In this document: one piece after another, positions 17,304-26,136 of the stretch | Layout of the letters: every line of letters starts with the position of its first letter | Numbering within the stretch: position 1 is the first letter of the stretch | Source: JAWHQP01 sp032586195 | Lineage (GTDB): Bacteria; Pseudomonadota; Gammaproteobacteria; Enterobacterales; Pasteurellaceae | Assembly (NCBI GenBank): GCA_032586195.1 | Contig: JAWHQP010000001.1 | Span: 1-64,000, forward strand | Direction: 5' to 3' | DNA: 64,000 bases | The notes under the pieces: model-generated | What the model was told of the DNA's origin: nothing | The model's input: only the letters and a program-made list of their open reading frames with translations | Database searches by the model: none | Position numbers and translations under genes: made by a program

Positions 17304-19022
17304 TTAGAATAAGAAATAACGCTGTGCCAAGGGTAATTTTCGTGCGGGTTCGCAGCTGATAAGTTCACCGTCCACTCGTACTTCGTAGCGCTCCGGATCG
17401 ACGCTGATGGTCGGAGTGGCATTATTGTGTACCAAATCTTTCTTGCCGATATTGCGGCAGCCCCGCACGGCGAGAGTTTCTTTATGTAAACCGAACCGCT
17501 CGGCAATGTTGGCGTCAACACCCGCCTGTGAAACAAAGAAAACTGCCGTTTTTGACACCGCGCTTTGCCGGGCGCCGAACATCGGACGGTAGAATACCGG
17601 CTGAGGTGTCGGGATTGAGGCATTCGGATCACCCATTTTGGCGAAGCTGATAAACCCTTTTTTGATTACGCATTCAGGTTTTACACCGAAGAAAGCCGGC
17701 TTCCATAATACGATATCCGCCAGTTTTCCCGTCTCAAGCGAACCTACATACTGACTGATACCGTGGGCAATCGCCGGGTTGATGGTATATTTGGCGATGT
17801 AGCGTTTAATGCGGAAATTATCGTTGCCTTCGTCACCTAAGGTTCCGCGCTGAGCTTTCATTTTATCGGCGGTTTGCCAAGTGCGGGTCACCACTTCGCC
17901 CACGCGTCCCATCGCCTGACTGTCGGAGCTCATAATTGAGAATACGCCCATATCGTGCAGAATATCCTCTGCGGCAATGGTTTCCGGGCGGATACGGCTG
18001 TCTGCGAACGCCACATCTTCGGGTACGCGTTTGTCAAGGTGGTGGCATACCATCAGCATATCCAAATGTTCGTCAATGGTGTTGACGGTGAACGGACGCG
18101 TCGGATTGGTGGATGCCGGCAGTACGTTCGGGTACATGGCGGCTTTGATAATATCCGGCGCGTGACCGCCGCCCGCCCCTTCGGTGTGGAAAGTGTGGAT
18201 GACGCGTCCGTTAATCGCATTCATGGTATCTTCCAGAAACCCGCACTCGTTGAGGGTATCGGTATGGATCGCTACTTGCACATCCATTTCGTCGGCCACT
18301 TTCAATGCGGCGTCAATAACGGCGTGGGTTGCACCCCAGTCCTCATGGATTTTCAGCCCTAACGCTCCCGCGCGGATCTGTTCTTTTAACGGTTCAAGCG
18401 TGGAACAGTTACCCTTGCCGAAGAAACCGATGTTGACCGGCAAGGATTCGCAGCCTTGAAACATGCGTTGCAGATTCCATGCGCCCGGAGTGCAGGTGGT
18501 GGCGTGGGTGCCGTCGGCCGGGCCGGTGCCGCCGCCGATCATTGTGGTGATACCGTTTTCAATGGCGTGTTGGGCCTGTTGCGGGCAGATCCAGTGAATG
18601 TGGGTGTCGATACCGCCTGCGGTGGCGATGAGGTGGGCTCCGTTATGGACTTCGGTAGCGGCACCGATAATCATGTTCGGCGTAACGTTATCCATGGTAT
18701 CGGGATTACCCGCCTGGCCGATACCGACAATGCGGCCGTCACGGATGCCAATATCCGCTTTGATAATGCCGAGTTTGGCATCAATGATCATCACATTGGT
18801 AATGGCAAGGTCCAATACGTTCGGATTATCACGGGTGGCCGTGCCCGATTGAGCCATGCCGTCACGTACGGATTTTCCGCCGCCGAATTTACATTCGTCA
18901 CCGTGAGTGAGTAAATCTTGTTCAATAGTTGCCCATAGATTGGTATCGCCTAAACGGACTTTATCGCCGACGGTCGGTCCGTAGCTGGCGACATATTGAC
19001 TGCGTGGGATGATTAATGTCAT
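17304..19022 (-). CDS. ureC: Urease alpha subunit (catalytic)
   Basis: 572 residues. All bi-nickel site residues are present: H141 and H143 (THIHW), the carbamylated K224 (LKIHEDWG), H253, H279 (FHTEGAGGGHAP), flap Cys/His C326-H327 (VCHHL) and D367 (SSDSQAMGR). Numbering is seven above Klebsiella urease throughout. It hydrolyses urea to ammonia and carbamate. The start overlaps the ureB stop (TAATG style). A near-USS in the C-terminal region encodes QSAVSKTAV. The downstream neighbour is the tannase-like gene, after a 101-base gap holding another USS. Cytoplasmic. Confidence 0.97.
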   Translation of the reverse strand: MTLIIPRSQYVASYGPTVGDKVRLGDTNLWATIEQDLLTHGDECKFGGGKSVRDGMAQSGTATRDNPNVLDLAITNVMIIDAKLGIIKADIGIRDGRIVGIGQAGNPDTMDNVTPNMIIGAATEVHNGAHLIATAGGIDTHIHWICPQQAQHAIENGITTMIGGGTGPADGTHATTCTPGAWNLQRMFQGCESLPVNIGFFGKGNCSTLEPLKEQIRAGALGLKIHEDWGATHAVIDAALKVADEMDVQVAIHTDTLNECGFLEDTMNAINGRVIHTFHTEGAGGGHAPDIIKAAMYPNVLPASTNPTRPFTVNTIDEHLDMLMVCHHLDKRVPEDVAFADSRIRPETIAAEDILHDMGVFSIMSSDSQAMGRVGEVVTRTWQTADKMKAQRGTLGDEGNDNFRIKRYIAKYTINPAIAHGISQYVGSLETGKLADIVLWKPAFFGVKPECVIKKGFISFAKMGDPNASIPTPQPVFYRPMFGARQSAVSKTAVFFVSQAGVDANIAERFGLHKETLAVRGCRNIGKKDLVHNNATPTISVDPERYEVRVDGELISCEPARKLPLAQRYFLF

Positions 19023-19342
19023 TATTTTTTCTCCCCTAGTTTGCCATCGACTCGGTTATGAAAACCATAAATCGTTTTATTACCGCCAAATTCTACTAAA
19101 GTGACTTGTTTCGCCTCGCCGGGTTCAAAACGTACTGCGTTGCCGGACGGTACGTTCAGCCGCATACCGTAAGCTAAATCGCGATCGAATTTGAGGGCGT
19201 TGTTGGTTTCATAGAAGTGATAGTGGGAACCCACTTGAATCGGGCGATCGCCGCTGTTGACTACATCGAGGGTGACTGTTTTGCGTCTGATATTGGCTTG
19301 AATGTCACCCTCGGCTAATTGATATTCACCGGGAATCATCAC
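19022..19342 (-). CDS. ureB: Urease beta subunit
   Basis: 106 residues, the usual separate beta chain. Typical strings are MIPGEYQLAEGDI, NSGDRPIQVGSHYHFYETN and RFEPGEAKQVTLVEFGG. It packs with UreA and UreC in the (ABC)3 enzyme. It starts 11 bases after ureA and ends in overlap with ureC. Actinobacillus pleuropneumoniae is reported to have a small extra ORF between ureB and ureC, and none is present here. Cytoplasmic. Confidence 0.95.
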   Translation of the reverse strand: MMIPGEYQLAEGDIQANIRRKTVTLDVVNSGDRPIQVGSHYHFYETNNALKFDRDLAYGMRLNVPSGNAVRFEPGEAKQVTLVEFGGNKTIYGFHNRVDGKLGEKK

Positions 19343-19353
19343 ATTATCCTCTT

Positions 19354-19656
19354 TTAACGAATCGGGTTATGAACGGTAACCAGTTTTGTACCGTCGGGAA
19401 AAGTCGCTTCAATCTGCACTTCATGTACCATTTCCGCAATGCCTTCCATGACATCATCGACGCTGAGCAAAGTCGCGCCGTATTGCATGACTTCGGCAAC
19501 CGACATGCCGTCGCGGGCCGCTTCCTGTAAATGGCTGGCAATATAGGCAATGGTTTCGGGATAATTCAGCTTTACCCCGCGCGCTTTGCGTTTTGCCGCC
19601 AACTCACCCGCCAGAAAAAGCATAAGCTTTTCCTGCTCTCTGGATGTTAAATGCAT
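19354..19656 (-). CDS. ureA: Urease gamma subunit
   Basis: 100 residues, full length for UreA. It starts MHLTSREQEKLMLFLAGELA and contains GVKLNYPETIAYI and the C-terminal DGTKLVTVHNPI. First structural urease gene, 14 bases after the urea transporter gene, so transport and hydrolysis are probably co-expressed. Cytoplasmic. Confidence 0.95.
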   Translation of the reverse strand: MHLTSREQEKLMLFLAGELAAKRKARGVKLNYPETIAYIASHLQEAARDGMSVAEVMQYGATLLSVDDVMEGIAEMVHEVQIEATFPDGTKLVTVHNPIR

Positions 19657-19670
19657 TTTTACCTTCCTTA

Positions 19671-20633
19671 TCAGGGATTGAGTAGATTAAAGAATTTGCT
19701 TGAGTCCAAATTGGATGCCGATATTTTATGCTTAACCGGCAGGAGGATCCAACTTGCGACGATAAAACCAATGGTATAAGTGGCTAAGCCTGTTTGTGCC
19801 ACGGCATATTGAATGACGACCGCTAATAAAACACCGATAACCACATAGGCAAAATCACGGAATTTCGTTCCCGCGAAGGCACAGGCGATCAAGACAGGAG
19901 AGAAACCGTAAATACCGTTTGCCAGCTGATTTAGCGGGACCGCAAATAAGTGATAGGCGAGGGCCGAGCCTAGCGCAGCGGCGGCGATACCCCACATGGC
20001 GGCTATAGGCGAACTGATGGCGATGGCAACGAAAAGCAATACGCCGGTAATGACACTAGCGCCGAAATTCACTTCCGCCCATGCATAGAAAGGCGAACGC
20101 AGCGAATCCAGCGTATCGGTATAATCGGCCAGCGCGGGAGTGGTTTGAGTTAAATTAAACAATGCGAAATGGGCGACGCCCCAGCAAAATATCCAGCAAG
20201 TCAATACAAAGGGAAACGTATAAGCAATTTTATTGCGTTGTACAAAAAACCGCATAATTAAGGTGGCAATGATGGAAGCGATTACGCCGAGCAGCCAAAT
20301 CAATGGGTTGGATGCATCGGTTTCGGCAAAGGTAAACATTACACACATAAAAGAGAGGCTGGCATTGAATCCGTACAGACCTTGCTTGATTTCTTGCTCA
20401 GGGTATTGCAATACCATTGCGGTGAGTGTGCCGATTAATGCGCCCAGAAAGCAGCTTACGCCTAATGTCCAATGGCTGAAAAACATGGCAATAGTAATAA
20501 TCAGCCCGGATAATCCGTTTCTTTGCAGAAAAATCTGTCCGATTCCCGTTAGCGTGGTTTTAATCAGTTTCATTTCGAAATTCTCTGTCTGAACGATTAT
20601 TTGATTTGTTATTTTCCCGTAATAATAGAACAA
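19671..20633 (-). CDS. UT-family urea transporter
   Basis: 320 residues, strongly hydrophobic with about ten membrane segments in two related halves, as in the channel-like UT family. Supporting strings are GLYGFNASLSFM and GIYGFSPVLIACAF, the pseudo-repeated urea-channel motifs. It should let urea across the inner membrane, as proposed for ApuT of A. pleuropneumoniae. First gene of the urease transcription unit. No nickel transporter genes lie next to it, unlike the nickel/cobalt locus reported near the A. pleuropneumoniae urease. Its promoter must lie at 20634-20770 on the minus strand, where a USS also occurs. Confidence 0.85.
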   Translation of the reverse strand: MFYYYGKITNQIIVQTENFEMKLIKTTLTGIGQIFLQRNGLSGLIITIAMFFSHWTLGVSCFLGALIGTLTAMVLQYPEQEIKQGLYGFNASLSFMCVMFTFAETDASNPLIWLLGVIASIIATLIMRFFVQRNKIAYTFPFVLTCWIFCWGVAHFALFNLTQTTPALADYTDTLDSLRSPFYAWAEVNFGASVITGVLLFVAIAISSPIAAMWGIAAAALGSALAYHLFAVPLNQLANGIYGFSPVLIACAFAGTKFRDFAYVVIGVLLAVVIQYAVAQTGLATYTIGFIVASWILLPVKHKISASNLDSSKFFNLLNP

Positions 20634-20773
20634 AGCAGGATATTTTTCAAATAAGTTTCCATTTTATTGGAAAATATCTATTTGAATTGGGTTTCTTCTG
20701 ATAATGTAAGTGCGGTGCTGAAAAACGGAGTTTTGAGACATGATTTTTTATCAAATTGAGGGGATAAAAACGC

Positions 20774-20802
20774 TTGCAAAATGGGATGGTTTCCTGTATT
20801 AT
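20774..20802 (+). promoter_or_regulatory. Sigma-70 promoter of the S10 operon
   Basis: TTGCAA and TATTAT are separated by 17 bases, close to the ideal -35/-10 arrangement. This puts the transcript start near 20809 and gives a leader of ~185 bases before rpsJ. Confidence 0.75.
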
Positions 20803-20993
20803 CTCGCGCACTTTCACTTGAGAAAGTCGTTTAATGTAATCATTTATTGAACGGGTGTTGCATAAGCAACGCATAAACAATGTTCCCGATTTGGGAGCTA
20901 AACAGGTTCGCTGCACTTCCCTTTTATATCAGAAGTTAAAAGGTGACGGTGTCAGTTTTTTTATTAGCTAAAAATTATTGGAGCTCTGGTCTA
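20803..20993 (+). promoter_or_regulatory. S10 operon 5' leader with possible attenuator
   Basis: No gene is seen in this leader. It contains a small hairpin (GTTGCATAAGCAAC, 20858-20871). A later stem, CCTTTTA with TAAAAGG, is followed by a run of seven T within a few bases. In E. coli the S10 leader binds ribosomal protein L4 and terminates transcription early. The shape here is compatible with the same control, but L4 binding is inference. Confidence 0.5.
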
Positions 20994-21305
20994 ATGCAGA
21001 ACCAAAGAATCCGTATCCGCTTAAAAGCTTTTGATCATCGCCTGATTGATCAATCTACCGCGGAGATCGTAGAAACAGCTAAACGTACTGGTGCGCAGGT
21101 TCGCGGTCCAATTCCGTTACCAACTCGTAAAGAACGTTTCACTGTATTGATTTCTCCACACGTGAACAAAGACGCGCGTGACCAATATGAAATCCGTACT
21201 CACAAACGTTTAGTTGATATCGTTGACCCGACAGAAAAAACTGTTGATGCGTTAATGCGTTTAGATTTAGCTGCCGGCGTTGACGTGCAGATCAGCCTAG
21301 GTTAA
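20994..21305 (+). CDS. rpsJ: 30S ribosomal protein S10
   Basis: 103 residues starting MQNQRIRIRLKAFDHRLIDQ, identical in length to E. coli S10. A longer in-frame reading from 20943 is leader sequence and is not used. First gene of the S10 operon. S10 is also NusE, part of transcription antitermination complexes. It assembles into the 30S head. Confidence 0.97.
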   Translation: MQNQRIRIRLKAFDHRLIDQSTAEIVETAKRTGAQVRGPIPLPTRKERFTVLISPHVNKDARDQYEIRTHKRLVDIVDPTEKTVDALMRLDLAAGVDVQISLG

Positions 21306-21321
21306 TTAAGAGGTTATTACA

Positions 21322-21948
21322 ATGATTGGTTTAATCGGTCGTAAAGTTGGTATGACTCGTATCTTCACCGAAGACGGCGTGTCCATTCCAGTTACCGTTA
21401 TCGAAATCGAAGCCAACCGTGTGACTCAAGTTAAAACTCTTGAAAACGATGGCTATTCTGCAATTCAGGTTACTACTGGCTCTAAAAAAGCAAGTCGTGT
21501 AACTAAGCCAGAAGCTGGTCATTTCGTGAAAGCAGGTGTTGAAGCTGGTCGCGGTTTATGGGAATTTCGTACCGAAGGTGAAGAATTCACTTTAGGTCAA
21601 GAAATCAAAGTTGACATCTTTGCGGATGTTAAAAAAGTTGATGTTACCGGTACGTCTAAAGGTAAGGGTTTCCAAGGCGGTGTTAAACGCTGGAACTTCC
21701 GTACTCAGGATGCTACCCACGGTAACTCTTTATCACATCGTGTTCTCGGTTCTATCGGTCAAAACCAAACGCCGGGCCGTGTGTTTAAAGGTAAAAAAAT
21801 GGCAGGACATTTAGGTGCTGAACGTGTAACCGTTCAATCCCTTGAAGTTGTTCGTGTTGATGCTGAACGTAACTTATTATTAGTGAAAGGTCCGGTTCCG
21901 GGTGCAACTAATAGTGATGTTATTGTTAAACCGGCAGTTAAAGCATAA
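21322..21948 (+). CDS. rplC: 50S ribosomal protein L3
   Basis: 208 residues. It starts MIGLIGRKVGMTRIF and contains the long basic loop KGFQGGVKRWNF with HGNSLSHRVLGSIGQ, which reaches to the peptidyl-transferase centre (the loop Gln after SIGQN can be methylated by PrmB). Second gene of the operon, 16 bases after rpsJ. Confidence 0.97.
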   Translation: MIGLIGRKVGMTRIFTEDGVSIPVTVIEIEANRVTQVKTLENDGYSAIQVTTGSKKASRVTKPEAGHFVKAGVEAGRGLWEFRTEGEEFTLGQEIKVDIFADVKKVDVTGTSKGKGFQGGVKRWNFRTQDATHGNSLSHRVLGSIGQNQTPGRVFKGKKMAGHLGAERVTVQSLEVVRVDAERNLLLVKGPVPGATNSDVIVKPAVKA

Positions 21949-21963
21949 GTCTAGGAGATAGAG

Positions 21964-22566
21964 ATGGAATTACAAGTTGTAGGTGCAAACGCACTCACTG
22001 TTTCTGAAACTACCTTCGGACGTGAGTTCAATGAAGCATTGATCCATCAAGTGGTTGTTGCTTATGCAGCAGGTGCTCGTCAAGGTTCACGCGCTCAGAA
22101 AACTCGTGCTGAAGTGTCTGGTTCAGGTAAAAAACCTTGGCGTCAAAAAGGTACGGGGCGTGCACGTTCCGGTGATATCAAATCACCAATCTGGCGTTCA
22201 GGTGGTACAACCTTCGCGGCAAAACCACAAGATCACAGCCAGAAAGTGAACAAAAAAATGTACCGCGGTGCAATCAAATCAATCCTTTCCGAATTAGTTC
22301 GTCAAGATCGTTTGGTTGTTGTCGAGAAATTTGAAATTGACGCGCCAAAAACTAAAGTGTTAGTTCAGAAATTAAAAGATTTAGCACTTGAAGATGTGTT
22401 AATCGTCACGGCGGATCTGGATGAAAATCTATTCTTAGCCGCACGTAACCTCTACAAAGTAGATGTACGTGATGTGCAAGGTATCGACCCGGTAAGCTTA
22501 ATCGCTTTCGATAAAGTGGTTGTGACCGTTGATGCTGTGAAACAAATTGAGGAGATGTTAGCGTGA
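21964..22566 (+). CDS. rplD: 50S ribosomal protein L4
   Basis: 200 residues. The central extension QKTRAEVSGSGKKPWRQKGT lines the peptide exit tunnel. L4 is the autogenous repressor of the S10 operon in E. coli, and a leader suited to that role precedes rpsJ here. Its TGA stop overlaps the rplW GTG start. Confidence 0.97.
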   Translation: MELQVVGANALTVSETTFGREFNEALIHQVVVAYAAGARQGSRAQKTRAEVSGSGKKPWRQKGTGRARSGDIKSPIWRSGGTTFAAKPQDHSQKVNKKMYRGAIKSILSELVRQDRLVVVEKFEIDAPKTKVLVQKLKDLALEDVLIVTADLDENLFLAARNLYKVDVRDVQGIDPVSLIAFDKVVVTVDAVKQIEEMLA

Positions 22567-22865
22567 TTCAACAAGAACGTTTGTTAAAAGTGCTTAAAGC
22601 ACCGCATGTCTCTGAGAAAGCAACAAATAACGCTGAGAAGTCAAACACTATCGTTTTCAAAGTCGCATTGGATGCCAATAAAGTTGAAATTGCCAATGCG
22701 GTAGCTCAATTATTTGAAGTGAAAGTGGATTCTGTTCGTACCGTGGTCGTGAAAGGTAAAACTAAACGTCATGGTGCTAAAACAGGGCGTCGCAGTGACT
22801 GGAAAAAAGCTTATGTAACTTTAGCCGAAGGCCAACAATTGGACTTCGCCGAAGGTGCAGAGTAA
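22563..22865 (+). CDS. rplW: 50S ribosomal protein L23
   Basis: 100 residues beginning with GTG in a GTGA overlap with rplD, so translation is coupled. Sequence VLKAPHVSEKATNNAEKSNT is typical. L23 sits at the tunnel exit and docks trigger factor and SRP. Confidence 0.96.
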   Translation: MIQQERLLKVLKAPHVSEKATNNAEKSNTIVFKVALDANKVEIANAVAQLFEVKVDSVRTVVVKGKTKRHGAKTGRRSDWKKAYVTLAEGQQLDFAEGAE

Positions 22866-22885
22866 TAACGGAGGAGAAGAAATAA

Positions 22886-23707
22886 ATGGCTATCGTTAAA
22901 TGTAAGCCGACCTCCGCTGGTCGTCGTCACGTTGTTAAAATCGTGAACCCTGAATTACATAAGGGTAAACCTTACGCACCTTTATTAGATACCAAATCTA
23001 AAACTGGTGGCCGTAATAATTTAGGACGTATTACTACCCGTCATATCGGTGGTGGTCATAAACAACATTACCGTTTAATCGATTTCAAACGTAACAAGTT
23101 AGATATCCCAGCGGTTGTTGAGCGTCTTGAATATGATCCGAATCGTTCCGCAAACATTGCTTTAGTGCTTTATAAAGATGGTGAACGCCGTTATATTCTG
23201 GCACCTAAAGGTTTGGCGGCAGGCGATCAAATCCAAGCGGGTGTAAACGCACCAATTAAAGTTGGCAATAGCCTGCCGATGCGTAACATTCCGGTAGGTT
23301 CAACTGTACATAACGTAGAATTAAAACCGGGTAAAGGCGGTCAGATTGCACGTTCTGCAGGTAGCTATGTACAGATCATCGCTCGTGAAGGTAATTATGT
23401 GACCTTACGTCTTCGTTCAGGCGAAATGCGTAAAGTATTATCCGAATGCGCCGCTACCGTCGGTGAAGTCGGTAATTCGGAGCACATGTTGCGTGTGCTG
23501 GGTAAAGCAGGTGCTAACCGCTGGAGAGGTGTACGTCCGACAGTTCGCGGTACCGCAATGAACCCGGTAGATCACCCGCACGGTGGTGGTGAAGGCCGTA
23601 ACTTTGGTAAACACCCGGTTACTCCTTGGGGCGTTCAAACTAAAGGTAAGAAAACACGTCACAACAAACGTACCGATAAATATATCGTACGTCGCCGTGG
23701 TAAATAA
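22886..23707 (+). CDS. rplB: 50S ribosomal protein L2
   Basis: 273 residues. Conserved strings are GRNNLGRITTRHIGGGHKQ and the C-terminal MNPVDHPHGGGEGRN, with the His of the HPHGGG loop near the peptidyl-transferase centre. It is 20 bases after rplW. Confidence 0.97.
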   Translation: MAIVKCKPTSAGRRHVVKIVNPELHKGKPYAPLLDTKSKTGGRNNLGRITTRHIGGGHKQHYRLIDFKRNKLDIPAVVERLEYDPNRSANIALVLYKDGERRYILAPKGLAAGDQIQAGVNAPIKVGNSLPMRNIPVGSTVHNVELKPGKGGQIARSAGSYVQIIAREGNYVTLRLRSGEMRKVLSECAATVGEVGNSEHMLRVLGKAGANRWRGVRPTVRGTAMNPVDHPHGGGEGRNFGKHPVTPWGVQTKGKKTRHNKRTDKYIVRRRGK

Positions 23708-23732
23708 TTTTAATTAATAAAGAGGATAAGCC

Positions 23733-24008
23733 ATGCCACGTTCTCTCAAGAAAGGTCCTTTCCTTGACCTACACTTGTTGAAGAAGGTAGAGAAGGCGGT
23801 GGAAAGCGGGGATAAAAAGCCAATTAAAACCTGGTCCCGTCGTTCAATGATCATTCCATCAATGATTGGTTTGACCATCGCAGTCCATAATGGTCGTCAG
23901 CACGTTCCGGTATTTGTGTCCGATGAAATGATCGGCCACAAATTAGGTGAATTTGCACCGACTCGTACTTACCGCGGTCACGCCGCAGATAAGAAAGCTA
24001 AGAAATAA
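23733..24008 (+). CDS. rpsS: 30S ribosomal protein S19
   Basis: 91 residues, MPRSLKKGPFLDLHLLKKVE at the start and FAPTRTYRGHAADKKAKK at the end. It forms the 30S head with S13. Standard position after rplB. Confidence 0.97.
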   Translation: MPRSLKKGPFLDLHLLKKVEKAVESGDKKPIKTWSRRSMIIPSMIGLTIAVHNGRQHVPVFVSDEMIGHKLGEFAPTRTYRGHAADKKAKK

Positions 24009-24018
24009 GAGGTAAAAG

Positions 24019-24351
24019 ATGGAAACTATTGCAAAACATCGTTACGCTCGTACTTCTGCCCAAAAAGCTCGCTTAGTTGCTGATTTAATTCGCGGTAAAA
24101 AAGTTGCGGCAGCATTAGAAATTCTGACTTACACTAACAAAAAAGCGTCAGCTTTAGTGAAGAAAGTATTGGAATCCGCTATTGCGAATGCCGAGCACAA
24201 TGACGGTGCAGATATCGATGATCTTAAAGTAGCGAAGATTTTCGTAGATGAAGGTCCGAGCATGAAACGTGTTATGCCACGTGCTAAAGGTCGTGCGGAT
24301 CGTATTTTAAAACGTACAAGCCACATCACAGTGGTTGTGTCGGATCGTTAA
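24019..24351 (+). CDS. rplV: 50S ribosomal protein L22
   Basis: 110 residues. The tunnel-lining beta hairpin contains GPSMKRVMPRAKGRADRILK near 82-101. Ten bases after rpsS. Confidence 0.97.
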   Translation: METIAKHRYARTSAQKARLVADLIRGKKVAAALEILTYTNKKASALVKKVLESAIANAEHNDGADIDDLKVAKIFVDEGPSMKRVMPRAKGRADRILKRTSHITVVVSDR

Positions 24352-24367
24352 TCGTAGAGGAATAGCA

Positions 24368-25075
24368 ATGGGTCAAAAAGTACATCCACATGGTATTCGC
24401 CTAGGTATCGTTAAGCCTTGGAGCTCTACTTGGTTTGCGAATACACAAGATTTCGCCGATAATTTAGACGGTGATTTCAAAGTACGTCAATTCTTGAATA
24501 AAGAATTAGCGAATGCTTCAGTATCACGTATCACTATTGAACGTCCTGCTAAAAGTATTCGAGTAACAATTCACACGGCTCGTCCCGGTATTGTCATCGG
24601 TAAAAAAGGCGAGGATGTTGAAAAACTGCGCAATGCCGTTGCAACTATTGCAGGCGTACCGGCACAAATCAACATCGCCGAAGTGAAAAAACCTGAATTA
24701 GATGCAAAATTAGTTGCAGACAGTATCGCTTCTCAATTGGAACGTCGCGTTATGTTCCGTCGTGCTATGAAACGTGCGGTACAAAACGCAATGCGTTTAG
24801 GTGCCAAAGGCATTAAAGTTGAAGTAAGCGGTCGTTTAGGTGGTGCAGAAATTGCACGTTCTGAGTGGTATCGTGAAGGCCGCGTGCCGTTACATACACT
24901 ACGTGCGGACATCGACTATAACACAGCTGAAGCTCATACTACATACGGCGTAATCGGCGTTAAAGTGTGGATCTTCAAAGGTGAGATTCTCGGTGGAATG
25001 GCTGCAATTGCACAACAACCAGAACAACAACCTGCCGCGCCTAAAAAGGCACCACGCGGTAAAGGTCGTAAGTAA
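24368..25075 (+). CDS. rpsC: 30S ribosomal protein S3
   Basis: 235 residues. The start is set at MGQKVHPHGIRLGI, with a TAGAGGAA ribosome site. An in-frame codon at 24335 would overlap rplV and is not supported. It contains the KH motif GIVIGKKGEDVEKLR. It lines the mRNA entry channel. Confidence 0.97.
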   Translation: MGQKVHPHGIRLGIVKPWSSTWFANTQDFADNLDGDFKVRQFLNKELANASVSRITIERPAKSIRVTIHTARPGIVIGKKGEDVEKLRNAVATIAGVPAQINIAEVKKPELDAKLVADSIASQLERRVMFRRAMKRAVQNAMRLGAKGIKVEVSGRLGGAEIARSEWYREGRVPLHTLRADIDYNTAEAHTTYGVIGVKVWIFKGEILGGMAAIAQQPEQQPAAPKKAPRGKGRK

Positions 25076-25088
25076 GGAGAACTGCTAA

Positions 25089-25499
25089 ATGTTGCAACCA
25101 AAACGTACAAAATTCCGTAAAGTTCACAAAGGTCGTAACCGCGGTCTCGCGGGTGGTACTGAAGTCAGCTTCGGTACTTTCGGCTTAAAAGCCATCGGTC
25201 GTGGTCGTTTAACCGCTCGTCAAATCGAAGCGGCTCGTCGTGCGATGACGCGTGCGGTGAAACGTCAAGGTAAAATCTGGATTCGTGTATTCCCGGATAA
25301 ACCAATCACGGAAAAACCATTAGAAGTCCGTATGGGTAAAGGTAAAGGTAACGTTGAGTACTGGGTAGCCTTAATCCAACCGGGTAAAGTACTTTATGAG
25401 ATGGATGGTGTGTCAGAAGACATCGCCCGTGAAGCATTTGCTTTAGCGGCAGCGAAACTTCCGATCAAAACCACATTTGTAACTAAGACGGTGATGTAA
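25089..25499 (+). CDS. rplP: 50S ribosomal protein L16
   Basis: 136 residues starting MLQPKRTKFRKVHKGRNRG. The Arg of the GRGR segment near 81 in E. coli is hydroxylated by RoxA, but the segment here reads differently (MGKGKGN). Its stop shares a base with the rpmC start (TAATG). Confidence 0.97.
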   Translation: MLQPKRTKFRKVHKGRNRGLAGGTEVSFGTFGLKAIGRGRLTARQIEAARRAMTRAVKRQGKIWIRVFPDKPITEKPLEVRMGKGKGNVEYWVALIQPGKVLYEMDGVSEDIAREAFALAAAKLPIKTTFVTKTVM

Positions 25500-25690
25500 T
25501 GAAAGCTCAAGAACTACGTAACAAAAATGTTGAAGAGCTGAATGCTGAATTGGTAAACCTTTTAGGCGAACAATTCAAATTACGCATGCAGGCAGCCACC
25601 GGTCAGCTTCAACAAACCCATCAGTTAAAACAAGTGCGTCGTCAGATTGCGCAAGTGAAAACTGTGTTAACCGAAAAGGCGGGTGAGTAA
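25499..25690 (+). CDS. rpmC: 50S ribosomal protein L29
   Basis: 63 residues, MKAQELRNKNVEELNAELVN, a two-helix protein at the tunnel exit. TAATG overlap at both ends shows coupled translation with rplP and rpsQ. Confidence 0.96.
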   Translation: MKAQELRNKNVEELNAELVNLLGEQFKLRMQAATGQLQQTHQLKQVRRQIAQVKTVLTEKAGE

Positions 25691-25944
25691 TGACTGATAA
25701 AATTCGTACCGTACAAGGTCGTGTAATCAGCGATAAAATGGATAAATCTTTTACAATCGCCATCGAGCATAAAGTAAAACACCCTCTTTTAGGTAAATTT
25801 ATCCGTCGTACCACTAAATTACATGTTCACGACGAAAACAACGAAGCTAAATTAGGCGATGTTGTTGAAATTAAGGAATGTCGTCCTATTTCAAAAACTA
25901 AATCCTGGATTTTAGTTCGTGTAGTAGAAAAAGCAGTAATCTGA
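25690..25944 (+). CDS. rpsQ: 30S ribosomal protein S17
   Basis: 84 residues with OB-fold features: RTVQGRVISDKMDKSFTIAI and VVEIKECRPISKTKSW. Last gene of the S10 operon and followed by a strong terminator. The usual next genes (rplN, rplX, rplE of the spc operon) are absent. Confidence 0.97.
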   Translation: MTDKIRTVQGRVISDKMDKSFTIAIEHKVKHPLLGKFIRRTTKLHVHDENNEAKLGDVVEIKECRPISKTKSWILVRVVEKAVI

Positions 25945-25969
25945 TTATTGTTTTAAAACTCAAAAAATC

Positions 25970-26005
25970 ATCACCGCACTTTGTCAAAAGTGCGGTGATT
26001 TTTTC
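25970..26005 (+). terminator. USS terminator ending the S10 operon
   Basis: A perfect 13-bp stem made of two opposed uptake signals (25970-25982 with 25987-25999) has a 4-base loop and is followed by six T. It is a complete rho-independent terminator. Confidence 0.9.
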
Positions 26006-26136
26006 TTTTTACGCCGTCCTTTTTAACCTTTCCATTTTTCAAATTTTGCAAGCAGTATACTGCTTTTAGTTGTTCTTGACAGAACAACTAAAACAATCCT
26101 GTTAATTTTTATTTAATTCAAGTGATGAGGAAAATT

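Noticed and set aside
17955..18914. Several long open frames opposite ureC
   Set aside because: The opposite strand encodes the conserved nickel-site motifs; these are by-products of GC-rich codons.
20647..20916. An 89-codon minus-strand frame over the S10 leader
   Set aside because: It covers the S10 promoter and leader, has no ribosome site and no recognisable domain.
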